Shown here in pieces: positions 8,662 through 18,209 of a DNA stretch of 64,000 nucleotides. Location: contig NZ_PYWB01000001.1 in assembly GCF_003056345.1 (NCBI RefSeq), forward strand, positions 62,001 to 126,000. The letters are read 5' to 3'. This DNA is from Devosia submarina. GTDB taxonomy: Bacteria > Pseudomonadota > Alphaproteobacteria > Rhizobiales > Devosiaceae. The notes below the pieces were generated by a model. It made no database searches. It saw only the letters and a list, made by a program, of their open reading frames with translations, and had not been told where the DNA came from. The position numbers were made by a program, and so were the translations under genes. Each line of letters opens with the position of its first letter. Position 1 is the stretch's first letter.

Positions 8662-9780
8662 ATGCACGCCAACCGGAAGCCCTCCCTGTATATCGAATTC
8701 AACGCTGGAGAGCGCACAACTGTCAGCGGCGAGCTGCCCCCTTACATCCGTAAACTTGCCCCACGGCAATTCCGAGCGGAAACGCATGTTGTCGGGGGCA
8801 AGGGCTGGGGGGCCATCGGCTGGTATATATTTCGCACCATATTGATGCGCAGGCCGGATATCGTCGTCTCGACAGAATACCGGCGCAGCTTTCTGGTCAA
8901 TCTCGCGCTGATTCTATCCGGCAGCAACGCGCCGCACGTGGTTATCGGGATGAACCTTTCAGCTCGACCAATCACCTCAGGTTACTCGATGCTGCAAAAG
9001 AAAATCGATTGGGTGTTCGCGCGCTCGTCAACCATTGTTGTTCACTCAACAAGAGAGGCTGAGCTTTTCGCCGCGCTACATAAGCTGCCGATTGATCGGT
9101 TTGTATTCAGCCATTGGGGCTATGACCTGCCAGTTTCAGAAAGCACCCGCTTTGCGGCCGTCGCAAAGCCCTATGCCTGCATGATCGGGCGCAACAATCG
9201 CGACCTGGAGACTTTTGCTAAAGCGGTGCGTCTGGCTGGCATTAGAGGGATCGCCGTGGTCCCGGGCTATATGCAAGTCGATCCCGAGCTCGAACAAAAG
9301 TTGGATATCTACCGTGATCTGCCTATGGACGATTGCATCGACTGTATTCGCAATGCCGCGATCAATGTCACCTTGCTGCGTGATGGTGAACGGGGTGCAG
9401 GCCACATCACCGTGGTCACCGCTCTGCATCTAGGAGCGCGACAAGTCCACTCAAACACCGATGTCTTGCGAGAGTATCTGCCCTCCAAGCGGTTCAGCAT
9501 CCCCGTACCAATTAGGGACGCGGCAGCGGTGGCGGAGGCTATGCGTATGGCTCTGGAACCGGAACCAGAGAGCCTGTCAAAGGCCCGCCGCGTTTTTGCC
9601 AAAAAATGGCTGTCACACACCCGTGCCACAGAACGAATTGCCGCCATTCTCGCCGCAACACTGGAAGGTCGCGCCTTGCCGCTGACCCCACCGGAGTGGG
9701 ACAGCTGGCTTCAACATGAAAGATCGTTGGACAGTGAGGGTGATCTTTCCCCTCTCACCATTTCGCACTTGTGCCACTAA
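8662..9780 (+). CDS. Glycosyltransferase (GT4-like, GT-B fold)
   Basis: A 372-residue protein beginning with KPSLYIEFNAGERTTVSGEL. It has a GT-B-like layout: an N-terminal half with a membrane-binding-type basic helix region and STIVVHSTREAELFAALHKL, then a C-terminal half with PYACMIGRNNRDLETFAKAV, GIAVVPGYM and INVTLLRDGERGAGHITVVT. The last fits the donor-binding segment of GT4 enzymes, although the canonical E-x7-E is altered. I chose the ATG at 8662 because the upstream part of the frame is transposase remnant rather than glycosyltransferase. An octamer GATCTAGA sits immediately before the start (8653-8660). Substrate unknown. Confidence 0.7.
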   Translation: MHANRKPSLYIEFNAGERTTVSGELPPYIRKLAPRQFRAETHVVGGKGWGAIGWYIFRTILMRRPDIVVSTEYRRSFLVNLALILSGSNAPHVVIGMNLSARPITSGYSMLQKKIDWVFARSSTIVVHSTREAELFAALHKLPIDRFVFSHWGYDLPVSESTRFAAVAKPYACMIGRNNRDLETFAKAVRLAGIRGIAVVPGYMQVDPELEQKLDIYRDLPMDDCIDCIRNAAINVTLLRDGERGAGHITVVTALHLGARQVHSNTDVLREYLPSKRFSIPVPIRDAAAVAEAMRMALEPEPESLSKARRVFAKKWLSHTRATERIAAILAATLEGRALPLTPPEWDSWLQHERSLDSEGDLSPLTISHLCH

Positions 9781-10268
9781 AACTGACCGTCACCTCCCTG
9801 TTCGGATTGCAGCGACCGACCTTGTTTTCCGCGTGTTCGATCCTGCGATCGAGATGATCGATGCAGTTGACGATTGTTTCGCGACGGTCGGCGATCACCA
9901 GCGGGGCTAAGGCCCGAAATTCAGTGGCCGTGACCCAGGGGGGCCGAATTGCTGTTGCATATCCCTAATTTAACATCGATCCGGAGGCCTCTTCCGACGC
10001 GCCCCACATGCTACCAATGCGGAAGCGAGTTGAGTTGACTGCCTAGGACATCTCGATACCTCTGCGGTGTTGCTGCTCTGCAGGTACCAACCTGATGTTT
10101 GAAAGCAACCGCCTAAACGCCACCTCCGAATAGGCCGGCTACCTCATTAAAGTCGGTCCCGATCGCCCCACTCTCAGGCACTAAATAGAATGAGCCAGAT
10201 CGTAAGCCAAACTTTGGTGTCAATTTACGCAACCTAACTGCCAATTTTGTTGGCTCTGACATTCTGAG
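9781..10268. other. 488-bp intergenic region without recognisable gene
   Basis: I see no convincing coding region here. A minus-strand stretch at about 9800-9908 can be translated without stops (it contains VIADRRETIVNCIDHLDRRIE) and might be debris of a mobile element, but I cannot assign it to a family. The right end becomes AT-richer (10190-10260) and probably carries the promoter of the following glycosyltransferase operon. Confidence 0.4.
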
Positions 10269-11447
10269 GTGGACAGCATGACCAGCGCAGACCTAGAGCT
10301 TCCCCTCGGGATAGCAGTAGAGGCGCCAACAAGCGAACTGGCTCGAATTGAAGTCCATGTGCCCCTCAGCATCATCGTGCCCACCTACCGCGAGTGTGAG
10401 AACATCCCCTTTGTCATCGAGCGTGTTGCACGCCTCAGGGCGCGCGAAAAGATCGATGTCGAACTCATCTTCATGGATGACCAGAGCCGTGACGGCAGCA
10501 TCGAGGCAGTAGAGGCTTGCGGCTATTCGTGGGTACGCCTGGTGGAAAGATCAGGCAAGCGCGGGCTCAGTCCGGCTGTGATCGAAGGCTTTGCACAAGC
10601 GCGCAACCCGGTGCTGATCTGCATGGACTGCGATCTCAGCCATCCGCCAGAAGTCATACCGCAGATGATTTTGGCGCTGTCCTCTGGACAGCAATTTGTG
10701 CTCGGTTCACGCTATGTGCCAGGCGGCTCGACTGATGATGACTGGGGGTTCTTCCGATGGCTCAACAGCCGCGTCGCAACCTTACTTGCAAGACCGCTGA
10801 CCAAGGTTGCCGACCCAATGTCCGGGTTCTTCTGCATGCGCAGGGCAGATTTCGACAAGGCTGAGAATCTGAACGCGATCGGTTACAAGATTGCTCTTGA
10901 ACTGATCGTCAAGTGCGGTTTCGAGAACGTCGGTGAAGTGCCGATCCAGTTCAAGGACCGGGTTTATGGCGAAAGCAAACTCACGCTGAAAGAACAGCTG
11001 CGATACATCAAGCACTTGCGGCGCTTGTATCTGCATAAGTTCGCCAATGCCATGTACCTGATGCAATTCCTGACCGTTGGGGCATCAGGGGTCTTGATCA
11101 ACCTTTCCGTCTTGACGTTGCTGCTCGCCAGCGGATTCAACGAACAAGTGGCCATAGCGGGTGGTATCGCGGTCAGCGTCGTCACCAATTTCCTGCTCAA
11201 TCGTCGCTTCACCTTCAGCTATGCAAGGCATGGCAATGCGTTCAAGCAGTTCATTGGATACCTTACGGCCTCTGCCATTGGCGTTACCGTCAACTACACG
11301 GTCTCCCTGGCCATGCTCCACGCGCCGTTGCCTGAAACGGCGCAGTCGATCTATGTCGCATCGCTAAGCGGAGTCGCGGCGGGGATGGTCTTCAATTATC
11401 TCGGGAACCGCTATCTCGTCTTCCGTCGTCGGTTTATTGAACAATGA
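10269..11447 (+). CDS. DPM1-like GT2 glycosyltransferase fused to GtrA membrane domain
   Basis: A 392-residue bifunctional-looking protein. Residues about 33-260 form a GT2 domain of the dolichol/polyprenyl-phosphate mannosyl- or glucosyltransferase type: LSIIVPTYRECENIPFVIER, FMDDQSRDGS, the metal motif CMDCDLSHPPE and MSGFFCMRR. Residues about 265-390 hold four hydrophobic helices of the GtrA family, including NFLLNRRFTFSY and YLGNRYLVFRR. Such fusions make polyprenyl-phosphate sugars and help flip them to the periplasm, where membrane transferases like the next gene product use them. The start is GTG at 10269; an ATG three codons in is equally possible. The stop overlaps the next start by 4 bp (ATGA), implying coupled translation. 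Confidence 0.88.
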   Translation: MDSMTSADLELPLGIAVEAPTSELARIEVHVPLSIIVPTYRECENIPFVIERVARLRAREKIDVELIFMDDQSRDGSIEAVEACGYSWVRLVERSGKRGLSPAVIEGFAQARNPVLICMDCDLSHPPEVIPQMILALSSGQQFVLGSRYVPGGSTDDDWGFFRWLNSRVATLLARPLTKVADPMSGFFCMRRADFDKAENLNAIGYKIALELIVKCGFENVGEVPIQFKDRVYGESKLTLKEQLRYIKHLRRLYLHKFANAMYLMQFLTVGASGVLINLSVLTLLLASGFNEQVAIAGGIAVSVVTNFLLNRRFTFSYARHGNAFKQFIGYLTASAIGVTVNYTVSLAMLHAPLPETAQSIYVASLSGVAAGMVFNYLGNRYLVFRRRFIEQ

Positions 11448-12958
11448 TCCGCGCGGTTCCATCATCATTCATAATGGTCGCCTTTGCAGGTCTGGCGCTT
11501 GCCTTTGCCCTGTCACAAGCTATTTGGGTGGACGAAACGACACAATTGTCAGGCCTGACGCTGTCTTTCGCTGATCAGCTCGGCTGGCTGATTGGAAACA
11601 GCAATCCCATTCCAGGCGTCCCCCCAGACCGAATGCCGCCCTTGTCCTATTGGCTGGGCGCTCTCTGGGCGCAATGCTTCGGCCTGTCGGAGCTATCCAT
11701 GCGCATCTTTGGCATCTTTGCCATCGCTTGCGGCGCCCCGGCCATCTTCCTTGCAGCAAGGGAGATCAGCCCCAAAAGCCGGCTACTGCCCGCTCTCGCT
11801 CTCGCTATCGTCTATCTGGCGCCTGGTACCATCGTTCAGGCCGGCGAGATCAGGGCCTACCCCCTTTTTTTCAGCCTCTCGGCTTGGGCATGCCTAGCCT
11901 ATATCCGCGCCATAAGCCGCTCGGATGAGCCTGTCTGGTTGATAGGGTTGGGCCTCTTTTGTGTGCTGGCCGCATACACCCATTTCTTCGGCGTGGTGAT
12001 GGCAGGGGTGCTGTGGCTGTCCCTGTTGCTGGTTCGCTTTGCTCAAAAAGAGCCTGTTTTCCCCGTCATTGTAGGATGCGGCATCGCCATTGCCCTTTGC
12101 TCCGGCCTAGTCCCCTTCATCTTAGCGTCGGTTAGACTTTCCGCGGGAGGCAGCTCAGCCGATCCCTCCCTGGTCGAAGCAATCCGGGAAGGTGCTCGAA
12201 TGGCAGCGCGCCTGTGGATGCATGGCGTGCATTGGTCCTCGCCGCTACTGACCGCGTTGGCGCTGCTGGGCATGGCCATCTTGCTTGTGATCGCCGTGGT
12301 GAGTTTGCGCCGGGGCAGCCCGCTGACAGCCGGCCTTTTCCTGCCGCTGGTGCTTGCGATGGGGCTGCTGAACGTGCTCAATCTCGTGATTGGCGGGTTC
12401 AATGTGCTATCGCCATCCTACAATATCTGGCTGGTGCCCTTCCTGTCGCTTTTTGCCCTTAGTGCGCTGACGGTGCAGTGGGGGAGGGGTCTCGCGCTAT
12501 TTGGTGCAATGTGCCTGACTGGTGCTCACCTTGGTGCAGACGTCCAATTGATGCGCCACTCCAGCTTCTACACGCATGGGCCAGGGGATTGGCTCGCCAG
12601 CGAGATCACCGATGCAGAATCAACCATTGTCGTCCATGACAGCTCGGGAAACTGGGGTCACGTCTATTTCCCGCTCTATTACCTGACCGGGGGGCGCCTT
12701 ACTCAGACTCTTCGCGACGATAGTGGCGCTCACCAGCTCATCCGCCCAGGCGGAACTGCGCCATTTGCCGGCTCCGTGCAGGATTTCGATACACAGATCT
12801 ACGTTCGCACCCGCAGCCTGGACAGCAACGAGTTGTCGGCGCGCCTCATTGATCCTGGCGATTGTGGTATCGAGTGGATGGCACCAGACGACCGCCGTGA
12901 GGCTGAGGTAAGGTCCTACTGCGCGTTTGAGGGAGCAACGATCGCTATCGTGCGCTAG
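11444..12958 (+). CDS. Membrane glycosyltransferase, GT39/ArnT-like
   Basis: A 504-residue polytopic protein with about ten membrane segments and a soluble C-terminal domain (about 385-504). The first periplasmic loop has IWVDETTQL, the Asp-Glu pair typical of GT-C enzymes that use polyprenyl-phosphate sugars, followed by PPLSYWLGALWAQCFG, the region after the first loop in PMT_2/GT39 proteins. It is translationally coupled to the upstream DPM-GtrA gene, a frequent pairing in which the first enzyme makes the lipid-phosphate donor that the second consumes on the periplasmic face. It probably modifies EPS or a lipid-linked glycan. Acceptor unknown. Confidence 0.8.
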   Translation: MIRAVPSSFIMVAFAGLALAFALSQAIWVDETTQLSGLTLSFADQLGWLIGNSNPIPGVPPDRMPPLSYWLGALWAQCFGLSELSMRIFGIFAIACGAPAIFLAAREISPKSRLLPALALAIVYLAPGTIVQAGEIRAYPLFFSLSAWACLAYIRAISRSDEPVWLIGLGLFCVLAAYTHFFGVVMAGVLWLSLLLVRFAQKEPVFPVIVGCGIAIALCSGLVPFILASVRLSAGGSSADPSLVEAIREGARMAARLWMHGVHWSSPLLTALALLGMAILLVIAVVSLRRGSPLTAGLFLPLVLAMGLLNVLNLVIGGFNVLSPSYNIWLVPFLSLFALSALTVQWGRGLALFGAMCLTGAHLGADVQLMRHSSFYTHGPGDWLASEITDAESTIVVHDSSGNWGHVYFPLYYLTGGRLTQTLRDDSGAHQLIRPGGTAPFAGSVQDFDTQIYVRTRSLDSNELSARLIDPGDCGIEWMAPDDRREAEVRSYCAFEGATIAIVR

Positions 12959-13067
12959 GCGCCGAGCTGATGAGCTTTCAGCCTACATGCTGATCCCTTT
13001 GCCAATCAGATAGCAACGATGGACCGGAGACAAACCCGCACCCTGACTATCCCACGCCCTTTGCAAA

Positions 13068-13367
13068 TCAGAGAATGCGGCTAGGTGCATCCAGAAGAGC
13101 ACCCCAGTTTTCTTTCCAGGCGGTCTTGTCCCCACTCAAAACAAGATCTGCATCGCTGAGGCCTGCCAGGATCAATCCCAATCCAAGGGCAATCGGCAGA
13201 GCCAGGCTTTCCCCGGATTTGATAAACTCATAATCCGTGCCCTTGGTCAGGTTGGACACCGATTCGGGAACATGCAGCACGCCGATCGCCCCGCGATCCT
13301 TCCACTGCATCTCCACCTGCATGCAATCAGCAAGGAGCCGACTGGAATAGAAAAACTGACCAAGCAC
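13068..13367 (-). CDS. Hypothetical protein, possible single-pass membrane protein
   Basis: A 99-residue frame starting at GTG 13367 (a later ATG at 13322 would give 84 residues). It has a basic/acidic N-terminal part, a hydrophobic stretch LALPIALGLGLILAGLS near residues 54-70 and a C-terminus with DKTAWKENWGALLDAP. Composition and codon use look protein-like, and the opposite strand has no competing frame. I do not recognise a family. It stands alone on the minus strand between a plus-strand glycosyltransferase operon and a decayed regulator, so it may itself be a fragment. Confidence 0.45.
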   Translation of the reverse strand: MLGQFFYSSRLLADCMQVEMQWKDRGAIGVLHVPESVSNLTKGTDYEFIKSGESLALPIALGLGLILAGLSDADLVLSGDKTAWKENWGALLDAPSRIL

Positions 13368-13575
13368 TTCTTTGCAACAGTCTCGCTATGGGGTTACTCG
13401 AACTTTATCATCCAACTTGAACCCGGGCGTTTTTGAGGCGACCGGCTTCGATATGCATTGGCATGTCATCAGGACAGATTAGGTAGCCGATTGATCTACG
13501 TCACTTGCCCACATGATTGGGTGGGAGGATCATTGCGGCAAACGTGCACACTGCGTGCCTGTTTGTAGGCTGTTT

Positions 13576-13860
13576 GAAATGGAACACAAGCACTTCAATC
13601 CACTTTCCGATCTCACGCAACGTGACCATGAAGTGCTGCGAATGATCGCACGTGTACTAAGAACGTCCGAATCGCTACAGCAAGCCTCGGGACCCAACGA
13701 TAGCGGAGATTGCGAAGATTTGAAGATCGCCCCAGCCTCCTCCACCGCAGCTTGGAAGAAATAATTTCCGGGATGATGCTCCGGGCTGTGCCCGCTGTAA
13801 CCTCAACCTTTGGAGTTGGAGCCCGCGCCATCGCTGCGATAATCAGCCCCTTTAATTAAA
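13576..13860 (+). pseudogene. Broken LuxR-type DNA-binding domain (frameshifted remnant)
   Basis: From about 13610 one frame reads LTQRDHEVLRMIARVLR, which matches the first helix block of LuxR/FixJ HTH domains (compare LTKREHQILALVARGLQ in the intact regulator at 50295-51050). The next blocks are found in other frames: PTIAEIAKI resembles the recognition-helix entry, and FGVGARAIAAIIS resembles the terminal KLGV-x-R-x-x-A-A segment. Putting these together needs at least two frameshifts, and no receiver domain precedes them. I therefore call it a decayed LuxR-family regulator. The similarity is by eye and the frameshift reconstruction is approximate. Confidence 0.4.
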
Positions 13861-13990
13861 ATGGCTAGCTCCTGTGATGGAGTGTCTCATTGTCCGGTGC
13901 CACTAAGGTCAGGTGGAGGTCGGTCCGCGACGTGATTGCAAAATGAGTGGTCGATCGGACCCATTCTGTTTTATCTGCGACGGAGGGCTC

Positions 13991-14731
13991 ATGGCCACAC
14001 CAGCTGGTCAATCGCTGCTTGAAAGCTTCGATCGCATACGGATCATCAATCTAGTGACGCGCCCAGACCGGCGTAGGGAAGCCACAAGCGAATTTGCCCG
14101 CTTAGGCATTCCTATAGACGGCAGCAAAGTCGCTTTCCACCAAGCGAGCCGGCCTGATGATGCGGGTGGCTTTGAAACAATCGGAGCTCGGGGCTGTTTC
14201 TTCAGCCATCTTGGAGTGCTCGAATCCGCCCTGAACGACGGAGCCGCGGACGTTCTTATTCTGGAGGATGATCTCGATTTCTCCCGCGATGCCGAAGTTC
14301 TCATTCCTGCGGCGCTGGGCAAGTTAGCCAAGCAGCAGTGGGGCTTTTTCTATGGCGGACACTTAAGTCACCTTCCGCCACCAGGAGGCGCCATTCCTGA
14401 CCAGCTTTGGCAGGCGAGGCCAGACGATGGCTTTAGCGGCACGCACTTCTTGGCGCTGTCTAGACCGGCCATTGAGTTGGCTGTGCCCTATTTGAAGGCC
14501 ATGGCAGAACGTGCCGCAGGTTCGCCTGAAGGTGGACCAATGCACGTCGACGGCGCTTACACGTGGTTGCGCAAAGCACATCCACAAATAGCGACCTGGA
14601 TCGCCGCACCAGAACTTGGCCATCAACGATCATCACGCACCGATGTCCATGATCTTCGCCCGCTGGACAGGATTGCAGTAGTCCGTGATGTCGCGGCACT
14701 CGCCAGGCGCGTAAAGCGAAGCTTTCTCTGA
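13991..14731 (+). CDS. Glycosyltransferase family 25 (LPS/EPS)
   Basis: A 246-residue protein of the GT25 family. Visible motifs are IRIINLVTRPDRRRE at the N-terminus, GARGCFFSHLGVLESAL, the acidic motif VLILEDDLDF (metal/donor binding) and GTHFLALSRPAIELAVPYL. Family members transfer galactose or related sugars in LPS or EPS assembly. I chose ATG 13991 because GGAGG lies six bases upstream; the frame is open further upstream to a GTG at 13913, but that extension is not family-like. The gene is convergent with the next glycosyltransferase, with only 11 bp between stops and no terminator hairpin. Confidence 0.85.
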   Translation: MATPAGQSLLESFDRIRIINLVTRPDRRREATSEFARLGIPIDGSKVAFHQASRPDDAGGFETIGARGCFFSHLGVLESALNDGAADVLILEDDLDFSRDAEVLIPAALGKLAKQQWGFFYGGHLSHLPPPGGAIPDQLWQARPDDGFSGTHFLALSRPAIELAVPYLKAMAERAAGSPEGGPMHVDGAYTWLRKAHPQIATWIAAPELGHQRSSRTDVHDLRPLDRIAVVRDVAALARRVKRSFL

Positions 14732-14742
14732 CCACTCCTAGT

Positions 14743-16155
14743 TTACGCTGTATGGCCCGGTGCCTGCCCGAGCCGGTCTGCGAGGGCAATCTTTTGACTG
14801 TTGCGCATGGGATTGCCGTTGGGGCCCGCTGCCTGCCCCGCTTTGGCAGAGGCGCCGACCCCCTGCTGCGCTCCAGCGAACAATTGCGCTAGTGAGCGTG
14901 CCTCGACATCGACATTGAAGCTTTGCTCGACCATCTGCCGGCCGGCTTGTCCCATGCGTTCTCGAGCGACCGTATCGGCAAACAATCGCTCGATCCGCTC
15001 GGCAAGCGAGATTCTGTCACCCGGCGGAACGGTGAACCCAGCAACGCCGTCCACCACAAGCTCCTGCACGCCCGCCACGCGTGACGCGATGACCGGCTTG
15101 CCGCTCGCCATCGCCTCCATCAACACCACCGGAACGCCTTCGGCAAAGCTGGGAAGCACCAGCATGTCCGTTCTTGCCAGAAGATCTGCAACTTCGCCTT
15201 GTGTTTTATAGCCGACGAACTCAACCATTCCGGTGAGCCCCAGCCGCTGCGCCTCGGCTTCGATAGCGCCTCTCGAACTTCCGTCACCGACAACAGTAAG
15301 CTGCATGTCCGGATGACGTTGCTTTAGCCTTGCAATTGCTTCAAGCAGCACCAGCACACCTTTCACCGGCTCTAGCCGCCCGACAAAGAGAACTTTCTTG
15401 GTCGTTTTGGACGTAGCCCCTACCTTGTAGCGGCCCGGATGCACGCCGCAGTGCACGATTGCAATCTTGCTCCAATGTTCGGCCGCGGAAAACAGCATCA
15501 GTTGCGAGCGGCAGAAGTGACTAATGGCGATAACGAACTGCGCGCGCGCAATCTTTTCGTCGAGATGCCAGTGCTTCCCTTCGAAGAAGATAGCGGGTCC
15601 GTGTTCGGTGAAGCTGTATGAGATGCCCGAAAGTGTGCTGGTGAGCAAGGCCACCGAACAGCTGGAATCGCCAAAGTGGTTGTGGAGATGGGCAATCCCT
15701 CTCCTTTGCAACTCATCGGCCAGCACCACTGCTTCTGCAAAGTAGAACAGCTGGTACAGCATGGATCGCATACCAGCTTGCCGCAAACTCCATGCAAGCT
15801 TGAGTGTCTTGAAATAGGCGGCCGGTGTGGTTGCAAGCTTCGTCAGATGAGCTCGAATAAATCGTCTAGGTTCTTTGCAATGTTCAAGCACATAAAAGGT
15901 TTGGCTTTCTTCGGCCTTCTGGTCCGACGGGATATCTTTTGGAGAAGCTCGTCGTATCGAGAATGTCTGTACAGGCACGCCCAACTTGCGCAGTGCCTCC
16001 ACTTCTCGCTGGATGAATGTATGGGAGACCTTAGGATATTCTCCAGTCAAATAGGCGACAGGAGCTAGATGTTGCGGAATAGCTATGGTCCGTTCCCCTG
16101 ATCTTGCCAATATCGGTGCCCCGACACCTTCCCAACCAATGCCTGTTCGAGCCAC
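14743..16155 (-). CDS. Glycosyltransferase family 4, colanic-acid/EPS type
   Basis: A 470-residue GT4 enzyme. The N-terminal half has VAYLTGEYPKVSHTFIQREV, a segment typical of the WcaL/EpsD group of EPS transferases, and HLHNHFGDSSCSVALLTS. The C-terminal half has KKVLFVGRLEPVKGVLVLLE, LTVVGDGSSRGAIEAEA and the donor site LVLPSFAEGVPVVLMEAMAS with intact E-x7-E. The last 45 residues are low-complexity. The most upstream start is GTG at 16155; since family members usually begin close to the AYLTGEYP segment, the true start may be up to 30 codons later. It is the only minus-strand gene in this neighbourhood and probably has its own promoter in the 400-bp gap upstream. Confidence 0.88.
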   Translation of the reverse strand: MARTGIGWEGVGAPILARSGERTIAIPQHLAPVAYLTGEYPKVSHTFIQREVEALRKLGVPVQTFSIRRASPKDIPSDQKAEESQTFYVLEHCKEPRRFIRAHLTKLATTPAAYFKTLKLAWSLRQAGMRSMLYQLFYFAEAVVLADELQRRGIAHLHNHFGDSSCSVALLTSTLSGISYSFTEHGPAIFFEGKHWHLDEKIARAQFVIAISHFCRSQLMLFSAAEHWSKIAIVHCGVHPGRYKVGATSKTTKKVLFVGRLEPVKGVLVLLEAIARLKQRHPDMQLTVVGDGSSRGAIEAEAQRLGLTGMVEFVGYKTQGEVADLLARTDMLVLPSFAEGVPVVLMEAMASGKPVIASRVAGVQELVVDGVAGFTVPPGDRISLAERIERLFADTVARERMGQAGRQMVEQSFNVDVEARSLAQLFAGAQQGVGASAKAGQAAGPNGNPMRNSQKIALADRLGQAPGHTA

Positions 16156-16559
16156 TGCGCGGCAATCACCGCTTTTAGCTATTTATGGGCCCACATTCCT
16201 TTTCTTGTCTGTCGGTGATACGCACTAACCCGTAAGCTGCTGCTGCTCCAACATTATTGTTCCCCTCAAGCTTGCGCTCGGGATGCGTGCATGCTCACGG
16301 AATTGCACTAGCCAAATCGATCTACTTGGAAGTGGTGGGCTATGGAGGCACATTCGGCGCGCTTGATGTTGCCCATGGTTTGGTTCGGGCAAATCGAAGC
16401 TGCAGATCGGCTCAGTTGCTTTCGGGTAGCCGCCTACGGCGTCTCCAAAATTCGATGCACTGCAAACTTCAACCGCTGCCTGTGGTCGCGCTGTGAACGC
16501 CACTATTCTCTCTAGAGCGGGTTGGGAAGCACTAGTTAGTTGGAGGCGCGTATGAGTGT
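16156..16559. other. Divergent intergenic region, no gene recognised
   Basis: About 400 bp between the divergent GT4 and GMC oxidoreductase genes. Open frames of 80-90 codons exist on both strands but show no family resemblance or ribosome-binding site. GGAGG at 16542-16546 is well placed for the ATG at 16552, which opens a 9-codon frame ending at 16581 that overlaps the GMC start. Promoters for both flanking genes are expected here; I cannot assign -35/-10 boxes with confidence. Confidence 0.45.
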
Positions 16560-16565
16560 TTGGCT

Positions 16566-18209
16566 ATGCTCGATGACCTAACAAGCGGGCTATGGGATGT
16601 CATTGTCGTTGGCACGGGTATTGGCGGCGGCACCCTGGGCCGCAAATTGGCCGAGAAAGGCTTTTCGGTCCTATTTTTGGAAAAGGGGCCTCTTGGTTCC
16701 AGTTCCGCGGGCAAGTTCCCATCAAATGACATCGAAGATCCCGCAACGCGCCTGCAGCATGGCTCCTGGCCAACGCCGCTGAAAAGCACCATCAACGGAA
16801 AAACATCCACCTTCTTTGCTACGATCGGCGCCGGAGTAGGGGGGTCATCCGTCTTTTATGCCGCGACCCTGGAACGCCCCGAGCGGCATGACATCGACGA
16901 AACTCGCGGACACCGCCATCCGACAGGTGGCTGGCCAGTAAGCTACGATGCTTTCGCTCCCTATTTCGCCGCGGCCGAACAGATCTATTCAGTGAGGGGC
17001 AGCGCCGATCCGCTCTCTTGCGAGCCCCATTCGAAGCTGTTGCCATCCATCCAGCTGGATGCGGCCAATCAGGCAATGATGGAGAGCCTGACGCGGCAGG
17101 GTTTGCACCCCTACAATCTCCATCTCGCCGTTAAAAACCTGCCTGATTGTGGGCTTTGCCTTGGCCATAAATGCCCCCGCGCATGCAAGATGGATGGCCG
17201 CTCTGCAGGCGTCGAGCCGGCTTTGAGAACCGGAAATGCGAAAATCCTCGATATGTGCACGGTAAGGACCCTACGGTCGGACGCCAATCGGATCACCCAT
17301 GTGGAGGCGCTGCGCAACGGCCAATTGATCAGGCTCAAGGCCCGGATCTATGTCCTGGCTGCAGGCGCGTTCGGTTCTCCCAAGCTCCTGCTAGCATCGC
17401 GATCCGATCATTGGCCAGACGGTCTTGCCAATCACAACGGCCTTGTTGGCAGGAATTTGATGTTTCACCTCACTGAAATGGTCGCTGTCTGGCCCAAGAG
17501 GAGCATCAAGGATGCGGGCCCGTCTCGCGCGTTGGCACTTCGGGATTTCTACTCTAGCAAGACGCAACGCTACGGCGTATTCCAGGCCATGGGCCTCAAT
17601 GCCGGCTACGGTGAGATCGTCGGCCACTTAACCAGTGTCTTTGATCGCTCTTTGTTGCGAAGGTTTCGCATTTTTAAGCCATTTCTTCGCATACCTGCCT
17701 ATCTCGGCACCCTGATCTTTGGCCAGGCCAGTATCTTCGCCGGGATCATGGAAGACTTCCCCTATGAGGAAAACCAAGTCCTCTATGACCCTGACGATCC
17801 CGAGCGGATCCTGTTCAAATACACAATGTCAAGCGAGCTTCGGACCCGCAAAGCCGAATACCGGCGATTGATCAAAAAGGGGCTCAAAGGGCTTAAAACC
17901 GTCTTCCTAAGCTTCCAGCCTGAGCTGAACTTCGCCCACGTCTGCGGAACATTGCGGTTCGGTAACGACCCGCAAACCAGCGTTCTCAACGCAGATTGCC
18001 GCGCCCATGGTGTCAACAATCTTTATGTGGCTGACGCATCCTTCATGCCGACATCCACCGGCATCAACCCCAGCCTGATTATCGCTGCCAATGCCCTTAG
18101 AGTGGCCGATCGCATCGCAGCTAAACTCACAGAGCGCTCATCACCCGCTCAGCCTTTCGGAAAAGAGCAAACACCTTGTTCCGACCCATCTCTGGACATG
18201 GCTACCTAA
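16566..18209 (+). CDS. GMC-family FAD-dependent oxidoreductase
   Basis: A 547-residue flavoprotein. The FAD-binding motif DVIVVGTGIGGGTLGRKLAE lies at the N-terminus, and LAAGAFGSPKLLLAS is the usual second FAD contact. The C-terminal GMC domain has HVCGTLRFGNDP, with the catalytic-type His, and SFMPTSTGINPSLIIAANAL. A Cys-rich insert, CGLCLGHKCPRACK, near residues 195-210 resembles the cysteine segments in sugar- and choline-dehydrogenase-like GMC enzymes. No signal peptide is seen. Within an EPS locus it may oxidise a sugar alcohol or a sugar nucleotide side group; this is inference. The start is ATG 16566 or TTG 16560; the only strong Shine-Dalgarno (16542-16546) is better spaced for an out-of-frame ATG at 16552. 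Confidence 0.85.
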   Translation: MLDDLTSGLWDVIVVGTGIGGGTLGRKLAEKGFSVLFLEKGPLGSSSAGKFPSNDIEDPATRLQHGSWPTPLKSTINGKTSTFFATIGAGVGGSSVFYAATLERPERHDIDETRGHRHPTGGWPVSYDAFAPYFAAAEQIYSVRGSADPLSCEPHSKLLPSIQLDAANQAMMESLTRQGLHPYNLHLAVKNLPDCGLCLGHKCPRACKMDGRSAGVEPALRTGNAKILDMCTVRTLRSDANRITHVEALRNGQLIRLKARIYVLAAGAFGSPKLLLASRSDHWPDGLANHNGLVGRNLMFHLTEMVAVWPKRSIKDAGPSRALALRDFYSSKTQRYGVFQAMGLNAGYGEIVGHLTSVFDRSLLRRFRIFKPFLRIPAYLGTLIFGQASIFAGIMEDFPYEENQVLYDPDDPERILFKYTMSSELRTRKAEYRRLIKKGLKGLKTVFLSFQPELNFAHVCGTLRFGNDPQTSVLNADCRAHGVNNLYVADASFMPTSTGINPSLIIAANALRVADRIAAKLTERSSPAQPFGKEQTPCSDPSLDMAT

